DNA from: Pseudomonadota bacterium
GTDB taxonomy: Bacteria > Pseudomonadota > Alphaproteobacteria > Rhizobiales > Afifellaceae
NCBI GenBank assembly: GCA_023417735.1
Contig: JAEZEK010000353.1
Span: 1 to 5,764, forward strand
DNA length: 5,764 bases
Direction of reading: 5' to 3'
This document shows, piece after piece, positions 1-5,714 of the stretch; position 1 is the stretch's first letter, and each line of letters begins with the position of its first letter. The position numbers and the translations under genes were made by a program. Below the pieces are notes generated by a model that was not told the DNA's origin, searched no databases, and saw only the letters and a list, made by a program, of their open reading frames with translations.

Positions 1-67
1 GCGGCGATGTCGCGGCGCATCCGCCGACGTGCTACGCCTCCTCGCCGCTTCCATGCGAGTCGATCCG
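1..67. other. Window edge upstream of the Spy-like gene; no separate gene supported
   Basis: No stop codon occurs in any plus-strand frame here, so the end of an upstream gene cannot be placed. The frame of the Spy-like protein is open from position 2, so the coding region could formally extend beyond the window. I see no convincing promoter or strong Shine-Dalgarno sequence. GTG at 29 and ATG at 53 are in-frame alternative starts for the following gene. Confidence 0.4.
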
Positions 68-598
68 ATGCAGTCCATCATCTTCGCGACGCTGGTCTTC
101 TCCTTCATCACGGCCGCGCCGGCCGAGACGGCCCAGCCCTATGCCGGCCACGAGCAGCGGAGCCTCAAGGCGCTCTCCGACGAGGAGATCGCGGATCTCC
201 GCGCCGGGCGCGGCATGGGCATGGCGCTCGCCGCGGAGCTCAACGGCTATCCCGGGCCCCTCCACGTGCTGGAGCTCGCCGACGAGCTCTCGCTGAGCCT
301 CGACCAGCGGCAGGAGGTGGAGGAGATCCACGCCGACATGCAGGCCGAGGCGAGCGCGCTCGGGGCGCTCCTCATCGAGCAGGAGGCCGGCCTCGACCGC
401 GCCTTCGCGGAGCGCACCGTCACGCCGGCGAGCCTCTCCGCCACGCTGCTCGAGATCGGCCGCCTGCAGGCCGAACTGCGCGCGACGCATCTGCGCCACC
501 ACCTGACGACGGCGGCCGCGCTCACGCCCGAGCAGATCGCGCACTACGCCGCTTTGCGGGGCTATGCGTCGCCGCACGGGCAGCACGGCCGCCACTGA
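68..598 (+). CDS. Spy/CpxP-like exported helical protein (LTXXQ-type, periplasmic)
   Basis: The predicted product is 176 aa. A hydrophobic N-terminal stretch (residues 4-18) followed by AAPAETA looks like a signal peptide, so it is probably periplasmic. The mature part is almost entirely helical and charged. It carries a conserved-looking AELNGYPGPLHVLEL block (56-70), a first L-x-x-x-Q type motif near LSLDQ (76-80) and a second, LTPEQ, at 152-156. This layout fits the Spy/CpxP family of periplasmic chaperones and metal/envelope stress sensors. The C-terminus is histidine-rich (H170, H173, H176), which might bind metal; that is inference. The start is uncertain: ATG 68 has only a weak GAG at 57-59 and leaves no basic residue in the n-region, whereas ATG 53 adds one Arg and GTG 29 two. 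It lies 17 nt before the transporter gene, so co-transcription is likely. Family-level assignment only. Confidence 0.72.
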   Translation: MQSIIFATLVFSFITAAPAETAQPYAGHEQRSLKALSDEEIADLRAGRGMGMALAAELNGYPGPLHVLELADELSLSLDQRQEVEEIHADMQAEASALGALLIEQEAGLDRAFAERTVTPASLSATLLEIGRLQAELRATHLRHHLTTAAALTPEQIAHYAALRGYASPHGQHGRH

Positions 599-615
599 GC
601 GCGACGCCTCCCGGC

Positions 616-1830
616 ATGCCCGCGGCGCGCACCGACCGCTGGACCCTCGTCGTCTGCCTGTCCCGCATCTTCCTGTTCGCGACCTTCATGACGGTCGCGG
701 CCGTCATCCCGCTCCTCAAGGACGCATGGGCGATCTCGGCGGTGGAGGCCGGCGCGATCGTCACCGCCTTCACGATCGCCTACGCCGTCTCGCTCTTCGT
801 CTTCGGCTGGGCGGCCGACCACATCGGCGCCAAGCGCGCGGTGCAGATCTCCGCCGTCGGCAGCGCGCTCGCCTCCGCCGCCTTCGGCTTCCTCGCCCAT
901 GACTGGACGAGCGCGCTGCTGCTCTATGCCAATGTCGGGCTCTGGCAGGGCGGCATCTACACGCCGCTCGTCATGCTCTTCGCCGAGCGCTCCGCGCCCG
1001 AGCGGCGCGGCACGGCGATGGGCTGGCTGATCGCCTCCACCTCGCTCGGCTACGCCTTCTCGCTCGCCGTCAGCGGCATCGGCATCGCGCTCGGCGGGCA
1101 CATGGCCGCGTTCGCGCTGACCGGTGCGCTGCCAGCGATCGGCACGCTGATCCTGCTCTTCGCGCTCCACCCGCTGCCGAACCGCGTCCACCGGCGCTCG
1201 CCGGCGCTCGGCCTGTCCGGCGCGCTCTTCCGCAACCGCGAGGCGCGGCTGCTGACGGCGGGCTACACGGCGCATTCCTGGGAGCTTCTCGGCGGCTGGG
1301 CCTGGATGCCGACGCTGATTGCGGCGAGCCTCGCGCTCTCCGGCTCGGGGCTCCTCGACGCGAGCGGCAAGAGCGCGTGGCTCACCGCCGCCATGCACGT
1401 CCTCGGCGCGTCCGCGGCGTTCTCGATCGGCATGCTCTCCGACCGCTTCAGCCGCCGGAGCGTGCTCCTCGGCGTCGCGCTCGCGGCATCCGTCCTGTCG
1501 CTCTCGATCGGCTGGCTGGTGGCGCTCCCCGCGCTCGTGCTGGCGCTGATCGGGCTCGTCCACGCCTTCCTGACGATCGGCGATTCGCCGGTCCTGACGA
1601 CGGCGATCACGGAGGTGGTGGAGCCGGGCTATCTCGGCGCCGTGCTCGCCGTGCGGGCGCTCTTCGGCTTCGGCGCCGGCGCGGTGGCGCCGATCGCGGC
1701 CGGCTTCGTGCTCGACGCTGCGGGCGCGGGCGGTCTCGGCCCCTCCGCCGCCTGGGGCCTCACCTTCGGCCTGCTCGGCCTCGGCGGCCTTCTCGCCGCC
1801 TGGTGCGCCCACGCGCTGAAGGCCACTTAG
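616..1830 (+). CDS. Major facilitator superfamily (MFS) transporter, substrate unknown
   Basis: The product is 404 aa, the usual length for a 12-helix MFS permease of the inner membrane, and is strongly hydrophobic throughout. A canonical motif A, GWAADHIGAKR (64-74), sits in the loop between helices 2 and 3. The matching motif in the second half, GMLSDRFSRR (272-281), lies between helices 8 and 9. A basic cytoplasmic linker (about 189-211, NRVHRRS...RNREAR) separates the two six-helix halves. The block YTAHSWELLGGWAWMP (217-232) in helix 7 is distinctive, but I cannot tie it to a substrate. ATG 616 is chosen because TM1 starts a few residues later; the frame is open far upstream, but that stretch is the shadow of the Spy-like gene. 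No clear Shine-Dalgarno precedes it, which suggests coupling to the upstream gene 17 nt away. Its stop TAG overlaps the gor stop on the other strand. Confidence 0.88.
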   Translation: MPAARTDRWTLVVCLSRIFLFATFMTVAAVIPLLKDAWAISAVEAGAIVTAFTIAYAVSLFVFGWAADHIGAKRAVQISAVGSALASAAFGFLAHDWTSALLLYANVGLWQGGIYTPLVMLFAERSAPERRGTAMGWLIASTSLGYAFSLAVSGIGIALGGHMAAFALTGALPAIGTLILLFALHPLPNRVHRRSPALGLSGALFRNREARLLTAGYTAHSWELLGGWAWMPTLIAASLALSGSGLLDASGKSAWLTAAMHVLGASAAFSIGMLSDRFSRRSVLLGVALAASVLSLSIGWLVALPALVLALIGLVHAFLTIGDSPVLTTAITEVVEPGYLGAVLAVRALFGFGAGAVAPIAAGFVLDAAGAGGLGPSAAWGLTFGLLGLGGLLAAWCAHALKAT

Positions 1831-3218
1831 GCGGCGACGCTCTCGCCCGCGCGGATGCGCTCGGTCGGGCCGGCGAAGGTGACGAGCTCTTCCGCCGCCG
1901 TCGGATGGACCGCCATGGTCCGGTCGAAATCGGCGATCCTCGCGCCCATCTTGAGCGGGATGGCGAGGAGCTGCGCCATCTCGCCGGCGTCGGGGCCGAG
2001 CACGTGGGCGCCGAGGATGCGCCCGGAGCCGGGCTCCACGACTAGCTTCATCAGCATGCGATCGGAGCGGCCGGAAAGCGTGTGCCGCATCGGCCGGAAC
2101 GCCGTCTTGTAGATGTCGAGGTCGGCATGGCGAAGGCGCGCCTCGTCCTCCGTCAGGCCGACCGTGCCGATCTCCGGATGCGAGAACACCGCCGTCGCGA
2201 CGAGGTCGTGGTCGGGCCTGGTCGGGCGGCCGCGATAGACGGTGTCCACGAAGCACATCGCCTCGTGGATCGCGACCGGCGTCAGCTGCAGCCGGTCGGT
2301 CACGTCGCCGATCGCGAAGACGTGGTCGACGGACGTCTTCGAATAGGCGTCGACGATGACGGCGCCGCGGGCGTCGAGCTCAACGCCCGCCGCCTCGAGG
2401 CCGAGGCCGTCGGTGTTGGGGAGCCGCCCGACCGCCAGCATGACGGCGTCGGCGTCCTCGGTCTCGCCGGTGGAGAGATGCGCGCGCAGCCGCCCGTCGG
2501 CGCGCTTCTCGATGCGCTCGAAGATCGTCCGGCAGAGAATGCGAATGCCCTTGTTGCTCATCTCCGCGTGGAGCAGGCGGCGCAGGTCCATGTCGAAGCG
2601 CGACAGCACCTCGCCGCCGCGGTAGACGAGCGTCGTGTCGACCCCGAGCCCGTTGAAGATGCCGGCGAACTCCACGGCGATGTAGCCGCCGCCGGCGATC
2701 AGGATCTTCTCCGGCAGCCGGTCGAGGTGGAACGCCTCGTTCGAGGTGATGCAGTGCTCGTGGCCCGGCAGGTCGGCGTGCGGGTTGGCGCGCCCGCCGG
2801 TGGCGACGAGGATGGTGTCGGCCGTCACGGTCCGCCCGAGCGCCTCGAGCCGCACGCGGTGATCGCCGGCGAGGACCGCGCGGCTCTCGAAGATCTCGAC
2901 GTTCGAGCGTTCGAGATTGGCGCGGTAGAGGCCCTCGAGCCGGGCGATCTCCCTGTCCTTGTTGGCGACGAGCGTCGGCCAGTCGAACCGCGCCTCGCCG
3001 AGCGTCCAGCCGTAGCCGGCGGAATCCTCGAACGCCTCGGAGAATTGCGAGGCGTAGACGAGGAGCTTCTTGGGCACGCAGCCGCGGATCACGCAGGTGC
3101 CGCCGATCCGGTCGGATTCGGCGATCGCCACCCGCGCGCCGGCTTCCGCCGCCTTGCGCGCGGCGCGGACGCCGCCGGAGCCGGCGCCGATGACGAAGAG
3201 GTCGTAGTCGCGCGCCAC
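1827..3218 (-). CDS. gor: Glutathione-disulfide reductase (NADPH)
   Basis: The product is 463 aa, a class I pyridine nucleotide-disulfide oxidoreductase that reduces oxidised glutathione with NADPH in the cytoplasm. Visible features, in order: FAD-binding GAGSGG (11-16); redox-active disulfide GGTCVIRGCVPKK with C42 and C47, the same positions as in E. coli Gor; a second FAD-contact ATGGR (139-143); the NADPH Rossmann motif GGGYIAVEFAG (176-186), with R200 and R207 downstream suited to the NADP 2'-phosphate; the FAD motif AIGDV (302-306); and the C-terminal dimer domain ending in HPTAAEE, with catalytic H438 and E443. The CVIRGCVPKK and HPTAAEE signatures favour Gor over lipoamide dehydrogenase or mercuric reductase. 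The start is GTG 3218, placed by the N-terminal ARDYDLFVIGAG and an AGGG ribosome site; the frame continues upstream but would overrun the DUF2059 gene. It is the last gene of the rpiA operon, 8 nt after DUF2059. Confidence 0.96.
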   Translation of the reverse strand: MARDYDLFVIGAGSGGVRAARKAAEAGARVAIAESDRIGGTCVIRGCVPKKLLVYASQFSEAFEDSAGYGWTLGEARFDWPTLVANKDREIARLEGLYRANLERSNVEIFESRAVLAGDHRVRLEALGRTVTADTILVATGGRANPHADLPGHEHCITSNEAFHLDRLPEKILIAGGGYIAVEFAGIFNGLGVDTTLVYRGGEVLSRFDMDLRRLLHAEMSNKGIRILCRTIFERIEKRADGRLRAHLSTGETEDADAVMLAVGRLPNTDGLGLEAAGVELDARGAVIVDAYSKTSVDHVFAIGDVTDRLQLTPVAIHEAMCFVDTVYRGRPTRPDHDLVATAVFSHPEIGTVGLTEDEARLRHADLDIYKTAFRPMRHTLSGRSDRMLMKLVVEPGSGRILGAHVLGPDAGEMAQLLAIPLKMGARIADFDRTMAVHPTAAEELVTFAGPTERIRAGESVAA

Positions 3219-3222
3219 GGAT

Positions 3223-3228
3223 CGCCCT
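3223..3228 (-). promoter_or_regulatory. Ribosome binding site of gor, overlapping the DUF2059 stop
   Basis: On the minus strand the sequence AGGGCG lies a few bases before the GTG start of gor and shares bases with the TAG stop of the DUF2059 gene. This arrangement supports the GTG start and suggests translational coupling between the two genes. Confidence 0.6.
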
Positions 3229-3772
3229 ACTGCGGGTTCGATTGCGGCGCCGCCGGCTGGCCGGAGCTTTCGAGCCGGCTCGTCTCGTTCTTCACCATCG
3301 TGTCGAGCTCGCCCGTGACCTTCTGCACGATCTCCTCGCCGATCTCCTGCGCCCATTCCTGGGCGATCTGCAGCTGGCCGCCGAGGAGCCTCGGCTGGAC
3401 CTCGGCCAGGCGCTGGCCGGCCGGCGTGTTGTAGAACGCCAGCAGCGCGTCCATCTGCGCCTTGTCGAAGAACTCGATCCAGACCTCGGCGAGCCGGTCG
3501 TCGAGCTCCCTGCGCCGGTCGACCATCGACAGCGCCACCCGGTCGACCACCTCGATGATGCCGAGCTGCATCTGCGGGTTTGAGCGGATGAAGGTCGTCT
3601 TCGCCTGGTCGGCGACGTTCGGCAGGATCTCGTCGAAGGTCCGGCCGGAGCCGCTCACCTTCACGAGCTGGCGGGCGACCGCCAGCGTCTCGGCGTCCGG
3701 CGCCTGCGCGAAGGCGGGCGCGCTCGTTGCAAGTCCGACCGCCACCGCGAGGGCGGCAATGAGATGCTTCAT
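3227..3772 (-). CDS. DUF2059 domain-containing exported protein
   Basis: The product is 181 aa. A clear signal peptide has Lys2, a hydrophobic core (4-15) and a likely signal peptidase I site at AFA|QA after residue 22, so the protein is predicted periplasmic. The mature region is helical. It contains the hallmark LLAFYNTPAGQR (110-121) of DUF2059, preceded by the usual acidic/aromatic block EVWIEFFDKAQMD (96-108). The tail from about 169 is rich in Ser, Pro, Gln and Asn and probably disordered. The molecular function of DUF2059 is not established. ATG 3772 is preferred because it begins the signal peptide and has a GGGAG ribosome site 7 nt away; a GTG at 3832 in the same frame overlaps the rpiA stop but would bury the signal sequence behind 20 residues. 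It sits between rpiA and gor, an order I recall as recurrent in Rhizobiales. Confidence 0.87.
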   Translation of the reverse strand: MKHLIAALAVAVGLATSAPAFAQAPDAETLAVARQLVKVSGSGRTFDEILPNVADQAKTTFIRSNPQMQLGIIEVVDRVALSMVDRRRELDDRLAEVWIEFFDKAQMDALLAFYNTPAGQRLAEVQPRLLGGQLQIAQEWAQEIGEEIVQKVTGELDTMVKNETSRLESSGQPAAPQSNPQ

Positions 3773-3779
3773 CGTCTGA

Positions 3780-3784
3780 CTCCC
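3780..3784 (-). promoter_or_regulatory. Ribosome binding site of the DUF2059 gene
   Basis: The minus strand reads GGGAG, then 7 nt, then ATG at 3772. This good Shine-Dalgarno is the main nucleotide evidence for the downstream start over the GTG at 3832. Confidence 0.7.
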
Positions 3785-3787
3785 GAT

Positions 3788-3804
3788 GCGCCCGCAGCGG
3801 GCGC
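3788..3804 (-). repeat. Intercistronic stem-loop between rpiA and the DUF2059 gene
   Basis: A perfect 7-bp GC-only stem (GCGCCCG / CGGGCGC, arms 3788-3794 and 3798-3804) with a 3-nt loop lies in the 56-nt gap between rpiA and the DUF2059 gene. Its 3' side on the transcript ends 3 nt before the GGGAG ribosome site. There is no T-tract, so it is not a convincing intrinsic terminator. A role in translation control or mRNA stability is possible but inferred. Confidence 0.5.
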
Positions 3805-3828
3805 TGAGTTCGTGGAAAGCGGGTGCGC

Positions 3829-4518
3829 TCACGCGGCGATCTCCTGGAGCCCGTCCGGGCCGGCGATGATCGCCAGGTCGGCATAGCCGAGGAACAGGCC
3901 GTGCTCGACGACGCCGGGCAGCGCCGAGAGTTCGCGTGCGAGCGCTTCTGGGTCCGGAATGCGGCCAAAAGATGCGTCCAGCAGCCAGTTGCCGCCGTCC
4001 GTCTTCGCCACCTCGCCGTCGCGCCGGCGCAGGTCGAGCGCGCAGGACAGCCCGAGCTCCAGCGCGCTCCGCTCGACCGCCAGGCTGGTGGCGGCGAGCC
4101 CGAACGGGACCACCTCGATCGGCAGCGGAAAGGCGCCGAGCGCGTCGACCACCTTGGAGGCGTCGGCGATCACGATCATGCGCCGGGCCGCGTGCGCGAC
4201 GATCTTCTCCCTGAGCAGCGCTCCGCCGCCGCCCTTAACGAGCGACAGGCCGGGCCCGATCTCGTCGGCGCCGTCGACCGCGAGGTCGAGCTCGGGATAG
4301 TCCTCCAGCGTCGCGATCGGCACGCCGAGGGCCCTGGCCAGCGCGGCGGTCGCCTCCGATGTCGGCACGCCAACCACGTCGAGGCCGCCGGACACCCTTT
4401 CAGCGAGCCCCTTCACGAAGAAGGCGGCCGTGGAGCCGGTGCCGAGCCCGAGGCGCATCCCGCTCTCCACATGGGCGAGCGCGGCCTCCGCGGCGCGGCG
4501 CTTGAGATCGTCAGCCAT
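3829..4518 (-). CDS. rpiA: Ribose-5-phosphate isomerase A
   Basis: The product is 229 aa, close to the usual RpiA length of about 220-230. It interconverts ribose 5-phosphate and ribulose 5-phosphate in the non-oxidative pentose phosphate pathway, in the cytoplasm. Family signatures are all intact: the phosphate-binding GLGTGSTA (24-31); PTS (52-54); DGADE (82-86), with D82 and D85 matching catalytic D81 and D84 of E. coli; and [11 protein letters not shown] (95-105), with K95 and E104 matching K94 and E103. ADASK and [10 protein letters not shown] follow in the second half, and the C-terminal GLF...[12 protein letters not shown] block is typical. ATG 4518 is chosen over an in-frame upstream start at 4554 because of the GGAAGGA just before it and the family N-terminus. 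It is the first gene of the minus-strand operon with DUF2059 and gor, divergent from gph. Confidence 0.96.
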   Translation of the reverse strand: MADDLKRRAAEAALAHVESGMRLGLGTGSTAAFFVKGLAERVSGGLDVVGVPTSEATAALARALGVPIATLEDYPELDLAVDGADEIGPGLSLVKGGGGALLREKIVAHAARRMIVIADASKVVDALGAFPLPIEVVPFGLAATSLAVERSALELGLSCALDLRRRDGEVAKTDGGNWLLDASFGRIPDPEALARELSALPGVVEHGLFLGYADLAIIAGPDGLQEIAA

Positions 4519-4520
4519 CG

Positions 4521-4527
4521 TCCTTCC
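4521..4527 (-). promoter_or_regulatory. Ribosome binding site of rpiA
   Basis: The minus strand reads GGAAGGA shortly before ATG 4518. It supports this start rather than the in-frame start 36 nt upstream. Confidence 0.6.
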
Positions 4528-4552
4528 ATCGGCCGGCTCGGGTGATGCGCGC

Positions 4553-4558
4553 ATAACA
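4553..4558 (-). promoter_or_regulatory. Candidate -10 element for the rpiA-DUF2059-gor operon
   Basis: TGTTAT on the minus strand resembles a sigma70 -10 box and would give a leader of about 28 nt containing the rpiA ribosome site. The expected -35 position (around 4576-4581, CAATAG on the minus strand) matches the consensus poorly. The call therefore rests on the -10 likeness and on its place in the only sizeable gap upstream of the operon. Confidence 0.3.
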
Positions 4559-4628
4559 CAGGGCCGCGCGCATTCCTATTGCCGCGTCGGCCGCGCCCGC
4601 GAAGGGCTGCGCCGCGGGCATTTGCCGC

Positions 4629-4634
4629 TATAGT
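4629..4634 (+). promoter_or_regulatory. Candidate -10 element of gph, placed for a leaderless transcript
   Basis: TATAGT matches the sigma70 -10 consensus in five of six positions and is the most AT-rich spot in the region. Only 7 nt separate it from the gph ATG, so transcription would begin at or next to the start codon. No good -35 lies 17 nt upstream (GCTGCG), and gph has no Shine-Dalgarno sequence, which agrees with a leaderless message. Confidence 0.4.
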
Positions 4635-4641
4635 CGCCCGG

Positions 4642-5334
4642 ATGCGTGATTCCCTGATCGTCTTCGACCTCGACGGCACGCTCGTCGACACCGCCCCGGA
4701 TCTTCTCGCCGCGCTCGACGCGGTGCTGGTCGCCCACGGCTTCCCGAAGGCGGACCCGTCCGCGCGCGACGGCATCGGCCACGGCGCCCGCCACCTCATC
4801 GAGGTCGCGCTGCAGAAGCAGGACGTCGTGCCCTCAGCGGCCCTGCTCGACCGCATGCATGCCGGCTTCCTCGACCACTATTCCGAGCACATCTGCGAGG
4901 GCAGCCGGCCCTATCCGGGCGTCCTCGAACGCCTGGACGCGCTCGCCGTCGCCGGCTGGGATTTCGCGATCTGCACCAACAAGCTCGAGGGCCTCTCGCG
5001 CCGCCTGCTCGACACGCTGTCGCTGACGGCGCGCTTCCGCGCGATCTGCGGCGCCGACACCTTCGACGTCCGCAAGCCGCATCCCGGCCATCTCCTGCGC
5101 ACCGTCGCGCTCGCCGGCGGGCAGCCGGAGCGCGCCATCATGGTCGGCGATTCGCGCACCGACGTCGAAACGGCGCGCGCCGCCGGAATCCCCGTCGTCG
5201 GAGTGAGCTTCGGCTACACGACCGTGCCGATGGCCGAGCTCGTCCCCGACCTCCTCCTGGAGGATTATTCCGCCCTCGATGCCGGCGCGCTCGACGCGCT
5301 CCTCGCGCCGCGGCTCAGGGCCGAAGCTTCTTGA
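4642..5334 (+). CDS. gph: Phosphoglycolate phosphatase (HAD superfamily)
   Basis: The product is 230 aa, a cytoplasmic HAD-superfamily phosphatase that probably hydrolyses 2-phosphoglycolate, a by-product of DNA repair and of oxygenase chemistry. All four HAD motifs are visible: motif I FDLDGTLVDT with nucleophile D9 and acid/base D11; motif II CTNK with T112 and N113; motif III K145 in RKPHP; and motif IV GDSRTD with D170 and D174. The helical cap lies between about 16 and 90, as in subclass I enzymes. The ending VSFGYT followed by LVPDLLLEDYSAL is typical of Gph-like proteins. Related HAD enzymes such as PpaX-type pyrophosphatases or sugar-phosphate phosphatases cannot be excluded by sequence alone. 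ATG 4642 is chosen because motif I follows within nine residues; the in-frame upstream extension is low-complexity and Arg-rich. It is divergent from rpiA, and its stop overlaps the tRNA promoter. Confidence 0.9.
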   Translation: MRDSLIVFDLDGTLVDTAPDLLAALDAVLVAHGFPKADPSARDGIGHGARHLIEVALQKQDVVPSAALLDRMHAGFLDHYSEHICEGSRPYPGVLERLDALAVAGWDFAICTNKLEGLSRRLLDTLSLTARFRAICGADTFDVRKPHPGHLLRTVALAGGQPERAIMVGDSRTDVETARAAGIPVVGVSFGYTTVPMAELVPDLLLEDYSALDAGALDALLAPRLRAEAS

Positions 5335-5359
5335 CGGGGGCTGGGCCGCTACCTATTAC
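5331..5359 (+). promoter_or_regulatory. Probable sigma70 promoter of tRNA-Val
   Basis: A -35 box TTGACG (5331-5336, five of six consensus matches) is followed by exactly 17 nt and then a -10 box TATTAC (5354-5359, four of six). The predicted transcription start is about 5366, giving a leader of roughly 24 nt before the tRNA. The TGA inside the -35 box is the gph stop codon. The sequence after the -10 box is GC-rich, as is usual for stable-RNA promoters under stringent control. Confidence 0.65.
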
Positions 5360-5369
5360 ACGTCGACCC

Positions 5370-5386
5370 CCGCGGCACCGCCGCGG
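5370..5386 (+). repeat. Perfect hairpin in the tRNA 5' leader
   Basis: CCGCGGC and GCCGCGG form a 7-bp all-GC stem with the 3-nt loop ACC, ending 3 nt before the mature tRNA 5' end. It has no T-tract. It could fold in the precursor leader removed by RNase P, or help end gph transcription; neither role is shown by the sequence. Confidence 0.45.
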
Positions 5387-5389
5387 CCC

Positions 5390-5464
5390 GGGCGCGTAGC
5401 TCAGCGGGAGAGCACTCCCTTCACACGGGAGGGGTCACAGGTTCAATCCCTGTCGCGCCCACCA
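5390..5464 (+). tRNA. tRNA-Val (anticodon CAC)
   Basis: A complete cloverleaf can be drawn by hand. The acceptor stem GGGCGCG (5390-5396) pairs perfectly with CGCGCCC (5454-5460). The D stem is GCTC/GAGC (5399-5402 and 5410-5413). The anticodon stem CTCCC/GGGAG (5415-5419 and 5427-5431) encloses the loop TTCACAC, with U33 and anticodon CAC at 5422-5424. A 5-nt variable loop is followed by T stem ACAGG/CCTGT around the loop TTCAATC (5442-5448). Discriminator A5461 is followed by an encoded CCA at 5462-5464. Anticodon CAC reads the valine codon GUG, one of the favoured codons in GC-rich genomes. It has its own promoter just upstream and no obvious intrinsic terminator downstream. Confidence 0.97.
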
Positions 5465-5524
5465 TCCGCCCCTTTCCGTTGCCGTCCTGCCGGGCTCGGA
5501 CCCGCCCATCCCGAGCGGCCGCGC

Positions 5525-5542
5525 CGCAGCGGAAACGCTGCG
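5525..5542 (+). repeat. 7-bp hairpin with GAAA tetraloop
   Basis: CGCAGCG and CGCTGCG pair perfectly around a GAAA loop, a stable GNRA tetraloop. It lies 60 nt after the tRNA 3' end. It might block 3' exonucleases or contribute to termination, but it is not followed by a T-tract. Confidence 0.45.
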
Positions 5543-5577
5543 TCCGGATCGCCGGATCGCGTCCTTTCCGTCCACTT

Positions 5578-5660
5578 TCGTCAGTCCAGGCTTCGACCCG
5601 GGCATCCAGCGGGCGCCGGAGGCGCTGCCTGGATCGCCGGATCAAGTCCGGCGATGACGA
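5578..5660. repeat. Composite palindromic intergenic repeat (mosaic element type)
   Basis: The outer ends TCGTCA (5578-5583) and TGACGA (5655-5660) are exact inverted repeats. Inside are two nested palindromes: an imperfect 31-bp one bounded by ATCCAG and CTGGAT (5604-5634) with core GCGCC-GGA-GGCGC, and a perfect 9-bp stem ATCGCCGGA/TCCGGCGAT around the loop TCAAG (5633-5655). The 13-mer GGATCGCCGGATC in it also occurs at 5546-5558. From memory, phrases like these recur between genes in many Rhizobiales genomes, so this is probably a dispersed REP/BIME-like element. Its copy number cannot be judged from one window. Confidence 0.6.
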
Positions 5661-5714
5661 CAGGGGGTGGGGCCCGCGCGGAGGGCGACACGCAGGAGAG
5701 GCGGTGGCGGGAGC

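Noticed and set aside
7..615. Upstream extension of the MFS frame
   Set aside because: This stretch overlaps the Spy-like gene in another frame and translates to low-complexity Arg/Ala/Pro sequence. The transmembrane protein begins naturally at ATG 616.
562..2256. Long minus-strand frame opposite the MFS gene
   Set aside because: It has an extreme Arg/Glu/Gly composition typical of antisense shadows, crosses the end of gor, and has no domain signature.
2082..3434. Long plus-strand frame opposite gor
   Set aside because: It is a shadow of gor and DUF2059 in GC-rich DNA: Arg/Asp/Val-rich, with no recognisable domain, while the opposite strand has complete catalytic motifs.
3219..3968. N-terminal extension of the gor frame through DUF2059 into rpiA
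   Set aside because: It is Arg-rich shadow sequence. Gor begins at its FAD-binding motif, with Cys42/Cys47 matching the E. coli numbering from GTG 3218.
5370..5542. GC-rich hairpins around the tRNA as intrinsic terminators
   Set aside because: Neither the 5370-5386 nor the 5525-5542 stem is followed by a run of T, so I list them only as hairpins.
5421..5645. Minus-strand reading frame whose C-terminal part reads GATGIEPVTPPV
   Set aside because: This peptide is the well-known antisense translation of a tRNA T-arm and 3' half, often wrongly annotated as a protein. Here it runs exactly across tRNA-Val, and the rest crosses repeats.
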